Origin: Bradyrhizobium diazoefficiens
GTDB lineage: Bacteria > Pseudomonadota > Alphaproteobacteria > Rhizobiales > Xanthobacteraceae
Direction of reading: 5' to 3'
Length of the DNA: 64,000 bases
Assembly: GCF_018131015.1 (NCBI RefSeq)
Contig: NZ_JAFCJJ010000002.1
Location: forward strand, 186,001-250,000
Within the stretch, counting starts at the first letter, position 1. Every line of letters begins with the position of its first letter. Positions 45,971-61,396 of the stretch are shown in pieces. The translations under genes and the position numbers were made by a program. Below the pieces are notes generated by a model. The model was not told the origin of the DNA and ran no database searches. It saw nothing but the letters and a program-made list of their open reading frames with translations.

Positions 45971-46810
45971 TTACTCTGCCTTTAGATAGCCCGGCAGGCC
46001 CCGGTCGAGCCTGTCGGTGATGAGCGCGCGTGTCCTCTCGCGCAGCGCCGCGCTGGCGGAAGCTGCCGCGGGCGGGTCGGGGAATAGCGAGTTGTCGAGC
46101 TTGTTGAGCGGGTCTTCGGTCAGTCGCAGACCCGCAGCGAGGTTGGCGCCGAAATTCACAAAGGGGCGCTTGATCTCCTCGTAGCTCCTTCCGTCGATCA
46201 GTGTGATCGCAACATTGGCGAAAAGATGCGAGTGACGGAGGATGCCGCCGATCCCCTGATTGTAAGTGCCGATGCCGTTTAGCGTTATGTGCGAATTTGG
46301 CAGCTCCGCCTTGAACGTGGTTGCGACAAGATAGCGTTCGCAATTCGCATTCGTGGTGAAGCTTCGTACGATGTCCGGCAGGCGCTCTCCGGGATCTCGG
46401 ATCAGGATCGTTTTCGGATTATAGAAGGGCTTGAAGACGCCCTTGGGATAGGCGATCCTGCGTACCCCGGGATCGTTGTTCGTTGCCGCGCGCACTCGTG
46501 CGAAGACGAGATCGTCGAGGCCCCAGTCGATCGGGACCTCGCTTGCCTCAGCCTCGAAGATCGTAATGCCGAATTTCTGTACGGAGTAGCGATCTCCGAT
46601 CACCGAAATCACACCGAGCCGACAAGGGCCGCTCTCTGCCGCGGCCGGTGGCTTCGCAGCCGGCTTGGCCTTCGGCGCCGTTTTCTTGGCAACCGGCTTT
46701 GCCTGTGGTGCGGCCTGAGCGACGGGCGCTGTTGTTGCGGGAGGGGTTTGTGCGACTGCCGAGGTCAGAAGGGACAGGAGCGCGATCAGTAAGACAGCAA
46801 TGTGAAGCAT
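45971..46810 (-). CDS. Secreted protein of unknown function, paralogue 2
   Basis: A 279-residue exported protein with signal peptide MLHIAVLLIALLSLLTSAVA. A low-complexity linker of alternating Ala, Pro and Lys (AQAAPQAKPVAKKTAPKAKP) runs to about residue 60. The core has PCRLGVISVIGDRYSVQKFG, IDWGLDDLVFARVRAA, FKPFYNPK, NANCERYLVAT and FANVAITLIDGRSY, mirroring the neighbouring gene. The linker could cross the periplasm or bind the wall. Both genes are read in the same direction and look like a tandem duplication. No function is assigned. Confidence 0.65.
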   Translation of the reverse strand: MLHIAVLLIALLSLLTSAVAQTPPATTAPVAQAAPQAKPVAKKTAPKAKPAAKPPAAAESGPCRLGVISVIGDRYSVQKFGITIFEAEASEVPIDWGLDDLVFARVRAATNNDPGVRRIAYPKGVFKPFYNPKTILIRDPGERLPDIVRSFTTNANCERYLVATTFKAELPNSHITLNGIGTYNQGIGGILRHSHLFANVAITLIDGRSYEEIKRPFVNFGANLAAGLRLTEDPLNKLDNSLFPDPPAAASASAALRERTRALITDRLDRGLPGYLKAE

Positions 46811-46893
46811 GGATTCCGGGAGCAGGAGGTCATCGGTCCCGCCACACTAGGTGGGGATCGTGACAACCGCAAGCTGCATCCGGAGATCGTGGT

Positions 46894-47355
46894 CTATCCC
46901 GCAGCCGGCCGCTTCCACCGGTAATACTTCATCACGAACCCGTTCGACGGCTCGATCTCTTCCTTCTCGAACACAAAACCCTCGCGCTCGTACCAGCGCC
47001 AGGCTTTTTCGTTCTCGCGCACGCAGCGCAGGTGCATCTCATCCGGCATTTGCGTCCGCGTGAAGGCGAGCAATTGCCGGCCGAGCGATCGGCCCTGATA
47101 GGCGGGCGTGACGAACAGCATGTCGAGATAGAGTTTTGGCAGATGCAGCGCCAGCATCGCGGCGATCGTGCCGCGATCGTCGGCGACGAACAGGTTCCAG
47201 CCGTTTTCGATCTCGCGCCGGATTCGCGCGCGCAGGTTCGCGAGCAAGAAGTTGCTGGCCTCGGCAAGGCCAGTCGAGACCCAGCTCTCCATCCAGACGC
47301 GACCGATCTCGTCATATTCCTCAGTGCGGGCAGGGCGAATGACGGGATGCGGCAT
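46894..47355 (-). CDS. GNAT-family N-acetyltransferase
   Basis: A 153-residue acetyltransferase. The N-terminus PVIRPARTEEYDEIGRVWM and the acetyl-CoA loop LFVTPAYQGRSLGRQLL (Q-x-x-G-x-G/A type: QGRSLG) are clear, followed by LRCVRENEKAWRWYEREGFV, the usual C-terminal motif. Substrate unknown. It is 7 bases after the oxyR stop on the same strand, so it is probably co-transcribed with oxyR. Confidence 0.88.
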   Translation of the reverse strand: MPHPVIRPARTEEYDEIGRVWMESWVSTGLAEASNFLLANLRARIRREIENGWNLFVADDRGTIAAMLALHLPKLYLDMLFVTPAYQGRSLGRQLLAFTRTQMPDEMHLRCVRENEKAWRWYEREGFVFEKEEIEPSNGFVMKYYRWKRPAAG

Positions 47356-47362
47356 CGCGACC

Positions 47363-50569
<3,207 letters not shown>

Positions 50570-50577
50570 GGCCTGAC

Positions 50578-50600
50578 ACCTCTCCCCGCTGGGGAGAGGT
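50578..50600 (+). repeat. Single ACCTCTCCCC hairpin, partial copy of the DUF559-flanking repeat
   Basis: ACCTCTCCCC-GCT-GGGGAGAGGT starts 9 bases after the katG stop. It matches the first hairpin of the units at 4147 and 4551 except in the loop. The second hairpin (GGCTGC/GCAGCC) is absent, and no nuclease gene is attached. Confidence 0.85.
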
Positions 50601-50629
50601 GAAGGGCAGGGCGGTTCATCGGACGCGAC

Positions 50630-50657
50630 AAAAAAAAGGGCGGCCGCGAGGCCGCCC
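50630..50657 (-). terminator. Intrinsic terminator of pnp
   Basis: GGGCGGCC-GCGA-GGCCGCCC is a perfect 8-bp stem and is followed by eight T residues on the minus strand. It lies 29 bases past the pnp stop and marks the end of the rimP-to-pnp operon. Confidence 0.93.
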
Positions 50658-50685
50658 TTCGTGTTTCAGATGTGGCTTGAAGCGA

Positions 50686-52848
<2,163 letters not shown>

Positions 52849-52894
52849 AGAGGTCTTCTTTCATGGGTTCTCGAAAGAAGGACGGCTCGAAAAA

Positions 52895-52964
52895 CAAAAA
52901 CCATGTGCAAGATTGCGGGACGCTGATCGGCGATCAGCGTCCTGCGATCCTGCCATGGTTTTTG
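52895..52964 (-). ncRNA. Long imperfect hairpin in the pnp 5-prime leader
   Basis: Outer arms CAAAAACCATG (52895-52905) and CATGGTTTTTG (52954-52964) are complementary. A mostly paired middle leads to a perfect inner stem GGACGCTGATC / GATCAGCGTCC (52918-52928 and 52932-52942) with a GGC loop. The stem totals about 30 pairs with few mismatches, long enough for RNase III. A small hairpin GGATGG-CGT-CCATCC follows at 52971-52985. The rest of the 380-base rpsO-pnp gap shows no gene. Confidence 0.75.
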
Positions 52965-53196
52965 GATGTCGGATGGCGTCCATCCTTTCGGGTCATACGG
53001 GCACCTTGCCCGTTGCGCCCAGCCGCCGGATTGCTGCTGGGACTGGTCAGTCGGCATGAACTCGAATGTTCGCAGGCCGAACTTCCGGCCTTGAACATCA
53101 TGCCCCGGATGCGAATCGTCATCGGCCCGCACCCGGCGTGCGCGTGAGCCTCGATCAAAAACCTGCAGACAGGCGCTTTTGCTCGAAACCATACGC

Positions 53197-53219
53197 AAAA
53201 CGCGCGCCGGTGGCGCGCG
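53197..53219 (-). terminator. Terminator-like hairpin after rpsO
   Basis: CGCGCGCC-GGT-GGCGCGCG (53201-53208 and 53212-53219) is followed on the minus strand by TTTTGCG. It lies 9 bases past the rpsO stop. The short U-tract suggests partial termination, so some transcripts continue into pnp. Confidence 0.75.
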
Positions 53220-53228
53220 CAGCAACTC

Positions 53229-53498
53229 TTAGCGACGAATGTTGTGCTTCTCGAGCAGCGCCTTGTAACGCGCCTCGTCCTTCTTCTTCAGGTAGTCGAG
53301 GAGCGAGCGGCGGGTCGAGACCAGCTTCAGGAGGCCGCGACGCGAATGGTTGTCCTTCACGTGGGTCTTGAAATGGTTGGTGAGGTTGTTGATGCGTTCC
53401 GACAGGATCGCGACCTGAACCTCGGGCGAGCCGGTGTCGCCGGCCTTGGTGGCATTCGTCTTGATGACTTCCGCTTTGCGTTCTGCGGCAATCGACAT
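53229..53498 (-). CDS. rpsO: 30S ribosomal protein S15
   Basis: Primary 16S rRNA-binding protein of the 30S platform. The 89 residues from [20 protein letters not shown] show the four-helix S15 pattern: [20 protein letters not shown], then [20 protein letters not shown] (the rRNA-binding loop) and [20 protein letters not shown]. The start is set by family length; ATG two codons earlier is possible. It lies between truB and pnp, as in most proteobacteria. Confidence 0.98.
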   Translation of the reverse strand: MSIAAERKAEVIKTNATKAGDTGSPEVQVAILSERINNLTNHFKTHVKDNHSRRGLLKLVSTRRSLLDYLKKKDEARYKALLEKHNIRR

Positions 53499-53500
53499 CG

Positions 53501-54616
53501 TCAATTTCTCTCGTTGCGACCGGGGCTGGCAGTCAGGCCGGTCAGGTTGAACACACGCTTGGGGATGATTTCGCCATTGCCGACTTCGGCAAGCGCGAGA
53601 AGCCGGCCTGCCGCCGTGACATAGACTGTGCCGCTACAATTGGGCGCATCCCGTCCGCGCAACAAAACGGCCTGGCCCCGATGGAGCCTTGCCGCATCAG
53701 CCCGAGTGACGGCCAGTGCCGGGATGTCGTCCAGCGCGGTCTCAACGGGCAAAAGCGCGTCGGCGAGGCTGCCCTCGCCGGACGCGGCTCTATGGCACAA
53801 AGCCTCCAGCTGATCCAGCGGAATCATGTCGTTCTCGCCAAATGGGCCGACCAGGGTCCTCCGCAGCGCGCAGATATGGCCGTAAGTACCGAGAATCCGG
53901 CCCATATCGCGGGCCAGCGCCCGGACATAGGTACCTTTGCCGCACTCGGCCTCGAATACGGCGTGGTCGTTATCCGGTTGATCCACAAGGGATAAATGGT
54001 GAATCTCGACCGGTCGGGGGGCCAGCTCGACGACCTCGCCGTCGCGCGCCAGATCATAGGCCCGCTCGCCCTGGACCTTGATCGCGGAATAGCGCGGCGG
54101 GATCTGCTCGATCACCCCGGTGAAGCGGGGCAGGAGGGCCAGAATGGCCTCCCGGCTCGGGCGCTGGTCGCTTGTCGCGGTGACCTGACCCTCGATGTCG
54201 TCGGTATCACGCTCCGCGCCCCAGCACACCGTGAAGCGGTAGCGCTTGCGGCCGTCCATGACGAAGGGAACCGTCTTGGTGGCCTCGCCGAGCGCGATCG
54301 GCAGGCCGCCGGAGGCGAGCGGATCGAGCGTGCCGGCGTGGCCGGCGCGCTTGGCGTTGAACAGGCGCTTGAGCACGGCCACGGCCTGGGTCGAGGTCAT
54401 GCCGATCGGCTTGTCGAGCACGACCCAGCCATGGACGTCGCGGCGGTCGCGGCGCGGCTGATTGCCCTTCTGCTTGCCCGCACGCGGATCGTTGTTGACG
54501 CGGCGCGCCTCCTGATGCGCCATGGCATCATTGGCTTCCGGAAAATTATTTTTCTGCACGTCGCGCGTATCGGGCTGTTCGTCGCCGATCGTGCCGTGAG
54601 CCGGGTCCATCATCAC
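53501..54616 (-). CDS. truB: tRNA pseudouridine(55) synthase TruB
   Basis: Converts U55 to pseudouridine in the T-loop of tRNA. The reading gives 371 residues; about the first 60 are a charged, poorly structured extension ([20 protein letters not shown]), so the true start could be further in. The core begins [19 protein letters not shown]. The catalytic Asp is in [12 protein letters not shown], followed by [10 protein letters not shown] and [20 protein letters not shown]. The ATG at 54616 overlaps the rbfA stop and two bases separate its stop from rpsO. Confidence 0.95.
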   Translation of the reverse strand: MMMDPAHGTIGDEQPDTRDVQKNNFPEANDAMAHQEARRVNNDPRAGKQKGNQPRRDRRDVHGWVVLDKPIGMTSTQAVAVLKRLFNAKRAGHAGTLDPLASGGLPIALGEATKTVPFVMDGRKRYRFTVCWGAERDTDDIEGQVTATSDQRPSREAILALLPRFTGVIEQIPPRYSAIKVQGERAYDLARDGEVVELAPRPVEIHHLSLVDQPDNDHAVFEAECGKGTYVRALARDMGRILGTYGHICALRRTLVGPFGENDMIPLDQLEALCHRAASGEGSLADALLPVETALDDIPALAVTRADAARLHRGQAVLLRGRDAPNCSGTVYVTAAGRLLALAEVGNGEIIPKRVFNLTGLTASPGRNERN

Positions 54617-55044
54617 TGTTCTTCTTCCCGATCCGAGTCCGGATCCTGTTGCAGGTCCTTCTGCACCGCAGGTGTTCGCAAAAGCTTCTCGATCCGTTCC
54701 GCTTCGTCGAATCGCTCGTCGACGCGGAAGCGAATGTCAGGTGCAAATTTCAGGTTAACGCGCCGCGCGACCTCGCCGCGCAGGAACTTCTTGTTGCGCT
54801 CGAGCGCAGCGATGACGATCTCGGTGTCGCGTCCACCGAGCGGCATCACGTAGATTGTCGCGAGTTTCAGGTCGGGCGACATCCGTACCTCCGGCACGGT
54901 GATGATGTGGCCTTCGAGGTCCGCATCATGCACGTTGCCTTGCGCCAGAATGTCGGCCATCGCGTGGCGAAGCTGCTCGCCGACGCGCAACTGGCGCTGC
55001 GAGCCGCCGGAAGCGGAACTCTTCTTCTGGTGGTGGCGGGGCAT
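54613..55044 (-). CDS. rbfA: Ribosome-binding factor A
   Basis: 30S maturation factor that helps 16S processing and cold adaptation. The 143 residues contain [20 protein letters not shown], then [19 protein letters not shown] and [20 protein letters not shown], with the KH-like strand-helix pattern of the family and the usual RFRxD region. The C-terminus is acidic ([10 protein letters not shown]). It overlaps truB by four bases and lies 158 bases after infB. Confidence 0.96.
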   Translation of the reverse strand: MPRHHQKKSSASGGSQRQLRVGEQLRHAMADILAQGNVHDADLEGHIITVPEVRMSPDLKLATIYVMPLGGRDTEIVIAALERNKKFLRGEVARRVNLKFAPDIRFRVDERFDEAERIEKLLRTPAVQKDLQQDPDSDREEEQ

Positions 55045-55123
55045 CGTTCGAAATCACCTCGTCGTGCCCGCGCGTTTTGGACACGGGCATTGTCATTTGT
55101 CCGGTTGAAACGAATGCGAGGTG

Positions 55124-55148
55124 GATGGCCGGAAAAAATCCGGCCATC
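55124..55148. repeat. Small hairpin between infB and rbfA
   Basis: GATGGCCGG-AAAAAAT-CCGGCCATC has perfect 9-base arms. It resembles one arm pair of the family B repeats (GTGGATGGCCGGGACAAGCC) and could be a decayed copy. No U-run follows on the operon strand, so it is not an obvious terminator. Confidence 0.5.
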
Positions 55149-55202
55149 GCACTCCCGCTATTTCAGCTCAAAAAGATCCGCGCGCTTCGGTAAGATTTGG
55201 AC

Positions 55203-57884
55203 TTACAGGGAGCGCTGGATCGTCTCTACGCGATAACACTCGATCACGTCACCGGCACGCATGTCGTGATAGTTCTCGAAGGCCATGCCGCATTCCTGAC
55301 CGGACTGGACTTCCTTCACCTCGTCCTTGAAGCGCTTCAGCGTCGACAGCTTGCCTTCGTGCACGACGACGTTGTCGCGGATCAGGCGCACATTGGCGCC
55401 GCGTTCCACGGTGCCGTCGGTGACCCGGCAGCCGGCGACCTTGCCGACCTTGGAGATGTTGAAGATCTCGAGGATCTCGGCATTGCCCAGCATGGTTTCG
55501 CGCAAGGTCGGCGCGAGCAGGCCGCTCATCGCCTTCTTCACGTCGTCCACGAGGTCGTAGATGATGTTGTAGTAGCGGATCTCGATGCCGTTGCGCTTGG
55601 CGGCCGCGGCGGCTTCCTTGTTCGCACGAACCGAGAAGCCGATGATCGCGGCGTTGAAGCCTTCCGCGAGCGTCACGTCCGATTCCGAGATGCCGCCGAC
55701 GCCGGCATGGAGGATGCGGGCCGCGACCTCGTCGGTGCCGAGCTTCTCCAGCGAGCCGAGGATCGCTTCCAGCGAGCCCTGCACGTCGGCCTTGACGATC
55801 AGCGGGAATTCCTTGCGGCCCGCCGTCTTCAGCTGCGACATCATCTGCTCGAGCGAGCCGCGCATGCCGGAGATCGAGGCTGCCGCGTTCTCGCGCTTCT
55901 GGTGCGCGCGGTAGCTGGTGATCTGGCGGGCGCGGGCTTCGTTCTCGACCACCGCGAGACGGTCGCCGGCTTCCGGCGGACCGTTGAAGCCGAGCACCTC
56001 GACCGGCACCGAGGGGCCGGCCTCGTCCACGGTGTCGCCCTGATCCGAGATCAGCGCGCGGACGCGGCCCATCTCGGCGCCGGCGACGATGATGTCGCCG
56101 ACGCGGAGCGTGCCGCGCTGGACCAGCACGGTCGCGACCGGGCCGCGGCCACGATCGAGCTTGGCTTCGATCACGGTACCTTCGGCCGGACGCTCCGAAT
56201 TGGTCTTCAGCTCGAGAATGTCGGCCTGCAGCGCGATCATCTCGAGCAGCTTGTCGAGATTGGTCTTGTTCTTGGCGGACACCTCGACGTCGACGACCTC
56301 GCCGCCGAAGGATTCCACCTGCACCTCGTGCTGCAGCAGCTCGGTGCGCACGCGCTCCGGCTTGGCGTCCGGCTTGTCGATCTTGTTGATGGCAACGATG
56401 ATCGGCACCCGCGCCGCCTTGGCGTGGTTGATGGCTTCGACCGTCTGCGGCATCACGCCGTCGTCGGCCGCGACCACCAGCACGACGATGTCGGTGACCT
56501 TGGCGCCGCGGGCGCGCATCGCGGTGAACGCGGCGTGGCCGGGCGTGTCGATGAAGGTGATCTTCTTGCCGCTCTCGGGCGACAGCACCTGGTAGGCGCC
56601 GATGTGCTGGGTGATGCCGCCGGCTTCGCCGGAGACGACGTTGGCGTGACGGAGCGCGTCGAGCAGCGAGGTCTTGCCGTGGTCGACGTGGCCCATCACG
56701 GTCACGACCGGCGAACGCGTCTCGGTGTCGGTGGAATCGTCCACGGCGTCGAACAGGCCTTCCTCGACGTCGGACGCCGCCACGCGCTTCACGGTGTGGC
56801 CGAGCTCTTCGGCGATGAGCTGGGCGGTGTCGGCGTCGATCACGTCGGTGATCTTGTGCATCGCGCCCTGCTTCATCAGCATGCGGATGACGTCGACCGC
56901 GCGCTCGGACATGCGGTTGGCGAGTTCCTGGATCGTAATCGCCTCGGGAATGACCACCTCGCGGATCAGCTTTTCCTTCGGCTCGTTCGAGGCATGGCCC
57001 TTCAGGCGCTGGGTACGGCGGCGGAACGAGGCGATCGAGCGCTCGCGCACCTCGTCGGCATTGAGTGCCGTGACGACGGTCAGGCGGCCGCGCTCTTTCT
57101 GCGGGCCGGGCTTATGGGTGGGTTTGGGTGCCACCACAGGACGCGCGGCGCCACCGGGACCGCGACGGATCTGGCGCGGACCATCGTCCTCGTCGGGACC
57201 TGCGGCGACCGCGGGCGCACGGCCAACCGGGCCACCCGGCCGCTGCGGGGCCGTTCCTGGCCGCGCCGTCGTCGTTCCCGGCCGCGTCGTGGTGGTCGTT
57301 CCGGGGCGCGCCGCAGGAGCGGCCGGGGCCGCCGCCGCGGGACGCGCGGCGGATTGCGGCTGCTCGCCCTCGCCAAAACGCTTCTTGGCTTCGGTCTCGG
57401 CCTTGCGCTTGGCCTCGTCCTCGTGACGGTGGCGCTCTTCCTCGGCCTTGCGGCGGGATTCGGCGGCCTCGCGCTCGGCGCGCTCGGCGGCCTCGCGGAC
57501 CGCGCGGCGCTGCGCTTCCTCTTCGGCCTGGCGGCGCTCCTCGACTTCGCGCACCTTGGCATCCGCCAGCGCGCTGGCGCGGGCGGAGCGTTCGTCCTCG
57601 GTCAGCGTGCGCAGCACGACGCCGGAACCGGCGTTGCGCGGCGGCGGCGCGGGGCGCGAGGGAGCGGGCGCAGCCGGGGCCGGCTTCGCCACAATTTCGG
57701 GTGCCTGCGGCTCGGGGCCACCGTCGCCGATGCGGCGCTTGCCGCGCTTCTCGACCACGACCTGCTTGCTGCGGCCATGGCTGAAGCTCTGGCGCACAGT
57801 GCCCGTCTCGACGCGCGGCTTGAGCGATAGCGTCTTGCTCGGAACGCTCAGCTTCTTGTCGCCAGGGGTCTTGGTATCAACCAT
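55203..57884 (-). CDS. infB: Translation initiation factor IF-2
   Basis: GTPase that brings initiator tRNA to the 30S subunit. The 893 residues have a long N-terminal region with coiled-coil segments ([20 protein letters not shown]) and a Thr/Arg/Pro/Gly low-complexity stretch ([20 protein letters not shown]). The GTPase domain follows: [19 protein letters not shown] (G1), GITQHIGAY (G2), [10 protein letters not shown] (G3) and INKIDKPDA (G4). Domains II to IV end [20 protein letters not shown]. It sits between ylxR and rbfA in the nusA operon. Confidence 0.98.
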   Translation of the reverse strand: MVDTKTPGDKKLSVPSKTLSLKPRVETGTVRQSFSHGRSKQVVVEKRGKRRIGDGGPEPQAPEIVAKPAPAAPAPSRPAPPPRNAGSGVVLRTLTEDERSARASALADAKVREVEERRQAEEEAQRRAVREAAERAEREAAESRRKAEEERHRHEDEAKRKAETEAKKRFGEGEQPQSAARPAAAAPAAPAARPGTTTTTRPGTTTARPGTAPQRPGGPVGRAPAVAAGPDEDDGPRQIRRGPGGAARPVVAPKPTHKPGPQKERGRLTVVTALNADEVRERSIASFRRRTQRLKGHASNEPKEKLIREVVIPEAITIQELANRMSERAVDVIRMLMKQGAMHKITDVIDADTAQLIAEELGHTVKRVAASDVEEGLFDAVDDSTDTETRSPVVTVMGHVDHGKTSLLDALRHANVVSGEAGGITQHIGAYQVLSPESGKKITFIDTPGHAAFTAMRARGAKVTDIVVLVVAADDGVMPQTVEAINHAKAARVPIIVAINKIDKPDAKPERVRTELLQHEVQVESFGGEVVDVEVSAKNKTNLDKLLEMIALQADILELKTNSERPAEGTVIEAKLDRGRGPVATVLVQRGTLRVGDIIVAGAEMGRVRALISDQGDTVDEAGPSVPVEVLGFNGPPEAGDRLAVVENEARARQITSYRAHQKRENAAASISGMRGSLEQMMSQLKTAGRKEFPLIVKADVQGSLEAILGSLEKLGTDEVAARILHAGVGGISESDVTLAEGFNAAIIGFSVRANKEAAAAAKRNGIEIRYYNIIYDLVDDVKKAMSGLLAPTLRETMLGNAEILEIFNISKVGKVAGCRVTDGTVERGANVRLIRDNVVVHEGKLSTLKRFKDEVKEVQSGQECGMAFENYHDMRAGDVIECYRVETIQRSL

Positions 57885-57954
57885 TCAGCAGTCCTAATCC
57901 TGATCTTGTTGCGTTGTGCGTTGCCGCACCGTCATACCGGTTCGTCGGTGTCTC

Positions 57955-58638
57955 TTAAAAATCCTGGCCGTGCTTTTCGGCAGTCTTGTCTTCGTCCGCC
58001 AGCCGGTATCGGACCAGCATCTGGCTACGTGACAGGAATGTCTTGCTCGCCGGGCCCGCGAGCAGGGCAGCATGTATCACATTTGACCGGGTGAGTGCCA
58101 AATCCAATTCTGCCGATTTCAGTGCGGTGACGACGGGAATTTGCGGCCTGGTGCCGCGATTCCCGCCATTTTGCCGTGCCAGCGCGTCCAATTTGCGGAT
58201 TCCGTCCGCGGCCCCGTCGCTGGCATGGATCAGGACCTCGGCCGTGCCTTCCCGGAGGGCGCTCTCGACCTTGCCGAAACCGGCGACGATCTGTCCGGCC
58301 TTGGCGGCGATCCCAAGGGCTTCGGTGACGCTCCGGACCAGGAGCGCCTCGATATCGGCGGGAAACGTCGAGGGAATGCGCAGTTCGCGCTTGAAGGCCT
58401 TGTTAAATTGGTGACGGCGAACGGCTTCCGCAACCACCCCGCGCGATGCGGTGACCCACATGCCCCGTCCCGGCAATTTGCGCTTGAGGTCGGGAACAAC
58501 GACCCCGTCGGGGGACACGACGAAGCGGATCAGCTCGTCGATCGGCCGGACCTCGCGGCTGACCGCGCACATCCGCATGGTCGCGGACCTTTCGGTCCGC
58601 GGTCCATGGTCGAGTTCGGGGTCAGAATGAGCGAGCAT
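57955..58638 (-). CDS. YlxR/DUF448 RNA-binding protein fused to an L7Ae-like domain
   Basis: A 227-residue protein with two parts. Residues about 18-95 are YlxR (MRMCAVSREVRPIDELIRFV, then PGRGMWVTASRGVVAEAVRR), a small RNA-binding fold linked to RNase P and transcription in Firmicutes. Residues about 100-190 resemble the L7Ae/YlxQ fold (GIAAKAGQIVAGFGKVESAL, EVLIHASDGAADGIRKL). In Bacillus the two are separate genes in the same nusA-ylxR-ylxQ-infB order, so this is a fusion. The C-terminal tail is basic and variable. Confidence 0.87.
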   Translation of the reverse strand: MLAHSDPELDHGPRTERSATMRMCAVSREVRPIDELIRFVVSPDGVVVPDLKRKLPGRGMWVTASRGVVAEAVRRHQFNKAFKRELRIPSTFPADIEALLVRSVTEALGIAAKAGQIVAGFGKVESALREGTAEVLIHASDGAADGIRKLDALARQNGGNRGTRPQIPVVTALKSAELDLALTRSNVIHAALLAGPASKTFLSRSQMLVRYRLADEDKTAEKHGQDF

Positions 58639-58661
58639 CCGGGCGACATCCTCCGTCGCCC

Positions 58662-60272
58662 TTAAGCCGGCTGATCTTCGGTCGCGTCGGCCTCTTCGGC
58701 CGGCTTGGCGAGGTCGGCTTCGGTGATCCAGCCGGCCTTGACGCGGGCCTGCATGATCATCGCTTCCGCATCGTCGCGGGAGATGCCGAGGCCGTCGAGC
58801 GCGCCGGCGAACTTCGTCTGCTCGCCGCCTTCCTTGCGCTCGGTCCAGCCGACCAGGTCGTCGGTGGCGCAGCCGGCGAGGTCGTCGACCGACTTGATGT
58901 CGTTCTCGCCAAACTTCACCAGCATCTTCGAGGTCACGCCCGGCACATCCTTCACGGCGTCCTCGACGCCGAGTTCCTTGCGGCGGGACTCGAGCTCGGC
59001 CTCCTGCTGCTCCAGATATTCGCGCGCGCGATTCTGCAGCTCCTGCGCGGTTTCCTCGTCAAAGCCCTCGATGCTGGCGAGCTCCTTGAGGTCCACCATG
59101 GCGAGTTCCTCGACCGAGGTGAAGCCTTCGGACGCCAACAACTGGCCGACCACCTCGTCGACGTTGAGCGATTCCATGAAGACGCGGGTGGAGTTCTCGA
59201 AATCGGCCTGGCGGCGCTCCGATTCCTCCTGCTCGGTCAGGATGTCGATGTCCCAGCCGGTGAGCTGCGAGGCGAGGCGGACGTTCTGGCCGCGGCGGCC
59301 GATCGCCAGCGAGAGCTGGTTGTTGGTGTCGGGCACCACGACCTCGATGCGCTCGCGATCCTCGTCGATGACGACCTTGGACACTTCGGCCGGCGCCAGC
59401 GCGTTGACCACGAAGGTCGCGATGTCGGGCGACCACGGAATGATGTCGATCTTCTCGCCCTGCAGCTCGTTCACCACCGCCTGCACGCGCGATCCGCGCA
59501 TGCCGACGCAGGCGCCGACCGGATCGACCGAGGAATCGCGGGAAATAACGCCGATTTTCGCGCGCGAGCCCGGATCGCGGGCAACCGCCTTGATCTCGAC
59601 GATGCCGTCATAGATTTCCGGCACTTCCTGCGCGAACAGTTTTGCCATGAACTGCGGATGGGTGCGCGACAGGAAGATCTGCGGGCCGCGGGTCTCGCGG
59701 CGGACGTCGAAGATGTAGGCGCGGACGCGGTCGCCGTTGCGGAACACCTCGCGCGGCAGCATCTCGTCGCGGCGGATGATGGCTTCGCCGCGGCCGAGAT
59801 CGACGATCACGCTGCCATATTCGACGCGCTTGACGACGCCGTTGACGATGTCGCCGATGCGATCCTTGAATTCCTGGTACTGGCGATCGCGCTCGGCCTC
59901 GCGCACCTTCTGCACGATCACCTGCTTGGCCGACTGCGCGGCGATACGGCCATATTCCAGCGGCGGCAGGGTGTCGGCGATGGTGTCGCCGACCTGGGCG
60001 CCGGGATTGGCGCGCTGCGCGTCCGCGAGCGAAATCTGGTTGGAATGGTTTTCGACCTTGTCGACGACCAGCATGTGCCGCGACAGCCGCAGCTCGCCCT
60101 TCTTCGGGTCGATCTCGGCATGCACGTCAGTTTCGCTGCCGTAACGGGCCCGCGCGGCCTTGGCGATGGCGTCCTCCATCGCCGCGATGACGATGCCGCG
60201 GTCGATCGATTTCTCGCGCGCAACGGCGTCGGCGATCTGGAGCAATTCAAGTCGATTGGCGCTGACTGCCAT
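58662..60272 (-). CDS. nusA: Transcription termination/antitermination factor NusA
   Basis: RNA polymerase-binding factor for pausing, termination and antitermination. The 536 residues have the N-terminal domain (LELLQIADAVAREKSIDRGI), an S1 domain (IVNGVVKRVEYGSVIVDLG, GEAIIRRDEMLP) and two KH domains (GACVGMRGSRVQAVVNELQG; LAIGRRGQNVRLASQLTGWD). Two C-terminal helical repeats follow (GFTSVEELAMVDLKELASIE and a second from DIKSVDDLAG), and an acidic tail ends it. It is 2 bases from rimP. Confidence 0.98.
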   Translation of the reverse strand: MAVSANRLELLQIADAVAREKSIDRGIVIAAMEDAIAKAARARYGSETDVHAEIDPKKGELRLSRHMLVVDKVENHSNQISLADAQRANPGAQVGDTIADTLPPLEYGRIAAQSAKQVIVQKVREAERDRQYQEFKDRIGDIVNGVVKRVEYGSVIVDLGRGEAIIRRDEMLPREVFRNGDRVRAYIFDVRRETRGPQIFLSRTHPQFMAKLFAQEVPEIYDGIVEIKAVARDPGSRAKIGVISRDSSVDPVGACVGMRGSRVQAVVNELQGEKIDIIPWSPDIATFVVNALAPAEVSKVVIDEDRERIEVVVPDTNNQLSLAIGRRGQNVRLASQLTGWDIDILTEQEESERRQADFENSTRVFMESLNVDEVVGQLLASEGFTSVEELAMVDLKELASIEGFDEETAQELQNRAREYLEQQEAELESRRKELGVEDAVKDVPGVTSKMLVKFGENDIKSVDDLAGCATDDLVGWTERKEGGEQTKFAGALDGLGISRDDAEAMIMQARVKAGWITEADLAKPAEEADATEDQPA

Positions 60273-60274
60273 GG

Positions 60275-61054
<780 letters not shown>

Positions 61055-61148
61055 TTAAGGCTTGGTTACGGTTTTCGAAGCCTGCGTCGGTACTCTCGGC
61101 CCGACGGATCGCCGGGCCATATCTTCCGCCAAACCGCGCTCAGGTAAT

Positions 61149-61178
61149 AAAAAAGAGCGGGTCCTTTCGGGCCCACTC
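61149..61178 (-). terminator. Attenuator-like terminator in the rimP leader
   Basis: GAGCGGGTCC-TTTC-GGGCCCACTC (61155-61164 and 61169-61178) pairs with one mismatch and one G-U. On the minus strand TTTTTT (61149-61154) follows directly. It lies about 30-60 bases past the predicted transcript start and 105 before the rimP ATG, so it must be bypassed for operon expression. The rest of 61043-61396 holds the promoter and no gene. Confidence 0.85.
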
Positions 61179-61215
61179 TCACTACGCGGTTCGTATGAGA
61201 AGATGAATTGGCGCT

Positions 61216-61244
61216 GATATAGCGCTTTCCCCCGTTCCGGACAA
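61216..61244 (-). promoter_or_regulatory. Predicted sigma70-type promoter of the rimP operon
   Basis: On the minus strand TTGTCC (61239-61244) and TATATC (61216-61221) are separated by 17 bases. The extended form CTTGTCC...CTATATC suits alphaproteobacterial sigma70. The -10 is framed by GCGCT-GATAT-AGCGC (61211-61225), a palindrome that could be an operator. Confidence 0.6.
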
Positions 61245-61396
61245 GGCCCATCGCGGACCAGGGCGGGCATTTTGCGCCCGATTCGGGGCGGCCCGCGGCA
61301 ACGGTTCCTTCACGAAGGGGCCCTAAATTACCTATCGTGGGGTCGCTCGAGCCAACGGCGCACCCCGCGGCGTGCCAGACTAGAGTTTGCGTTTCC

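Noticed and set aside
55197..57830. An 877-codon open frame opposite infB
   Set aside because: Same cause: the minus strand holds all IF-2 motifs in order. The plus frame is a His/Asp/Gly-rich mirror.
61055..61270. 71-codon frame in the rimP leader as a leader peptide gene
   Set aside because: It spans the terminator hairpin and the -10 box and has no ribosome site; it looks non-coding.
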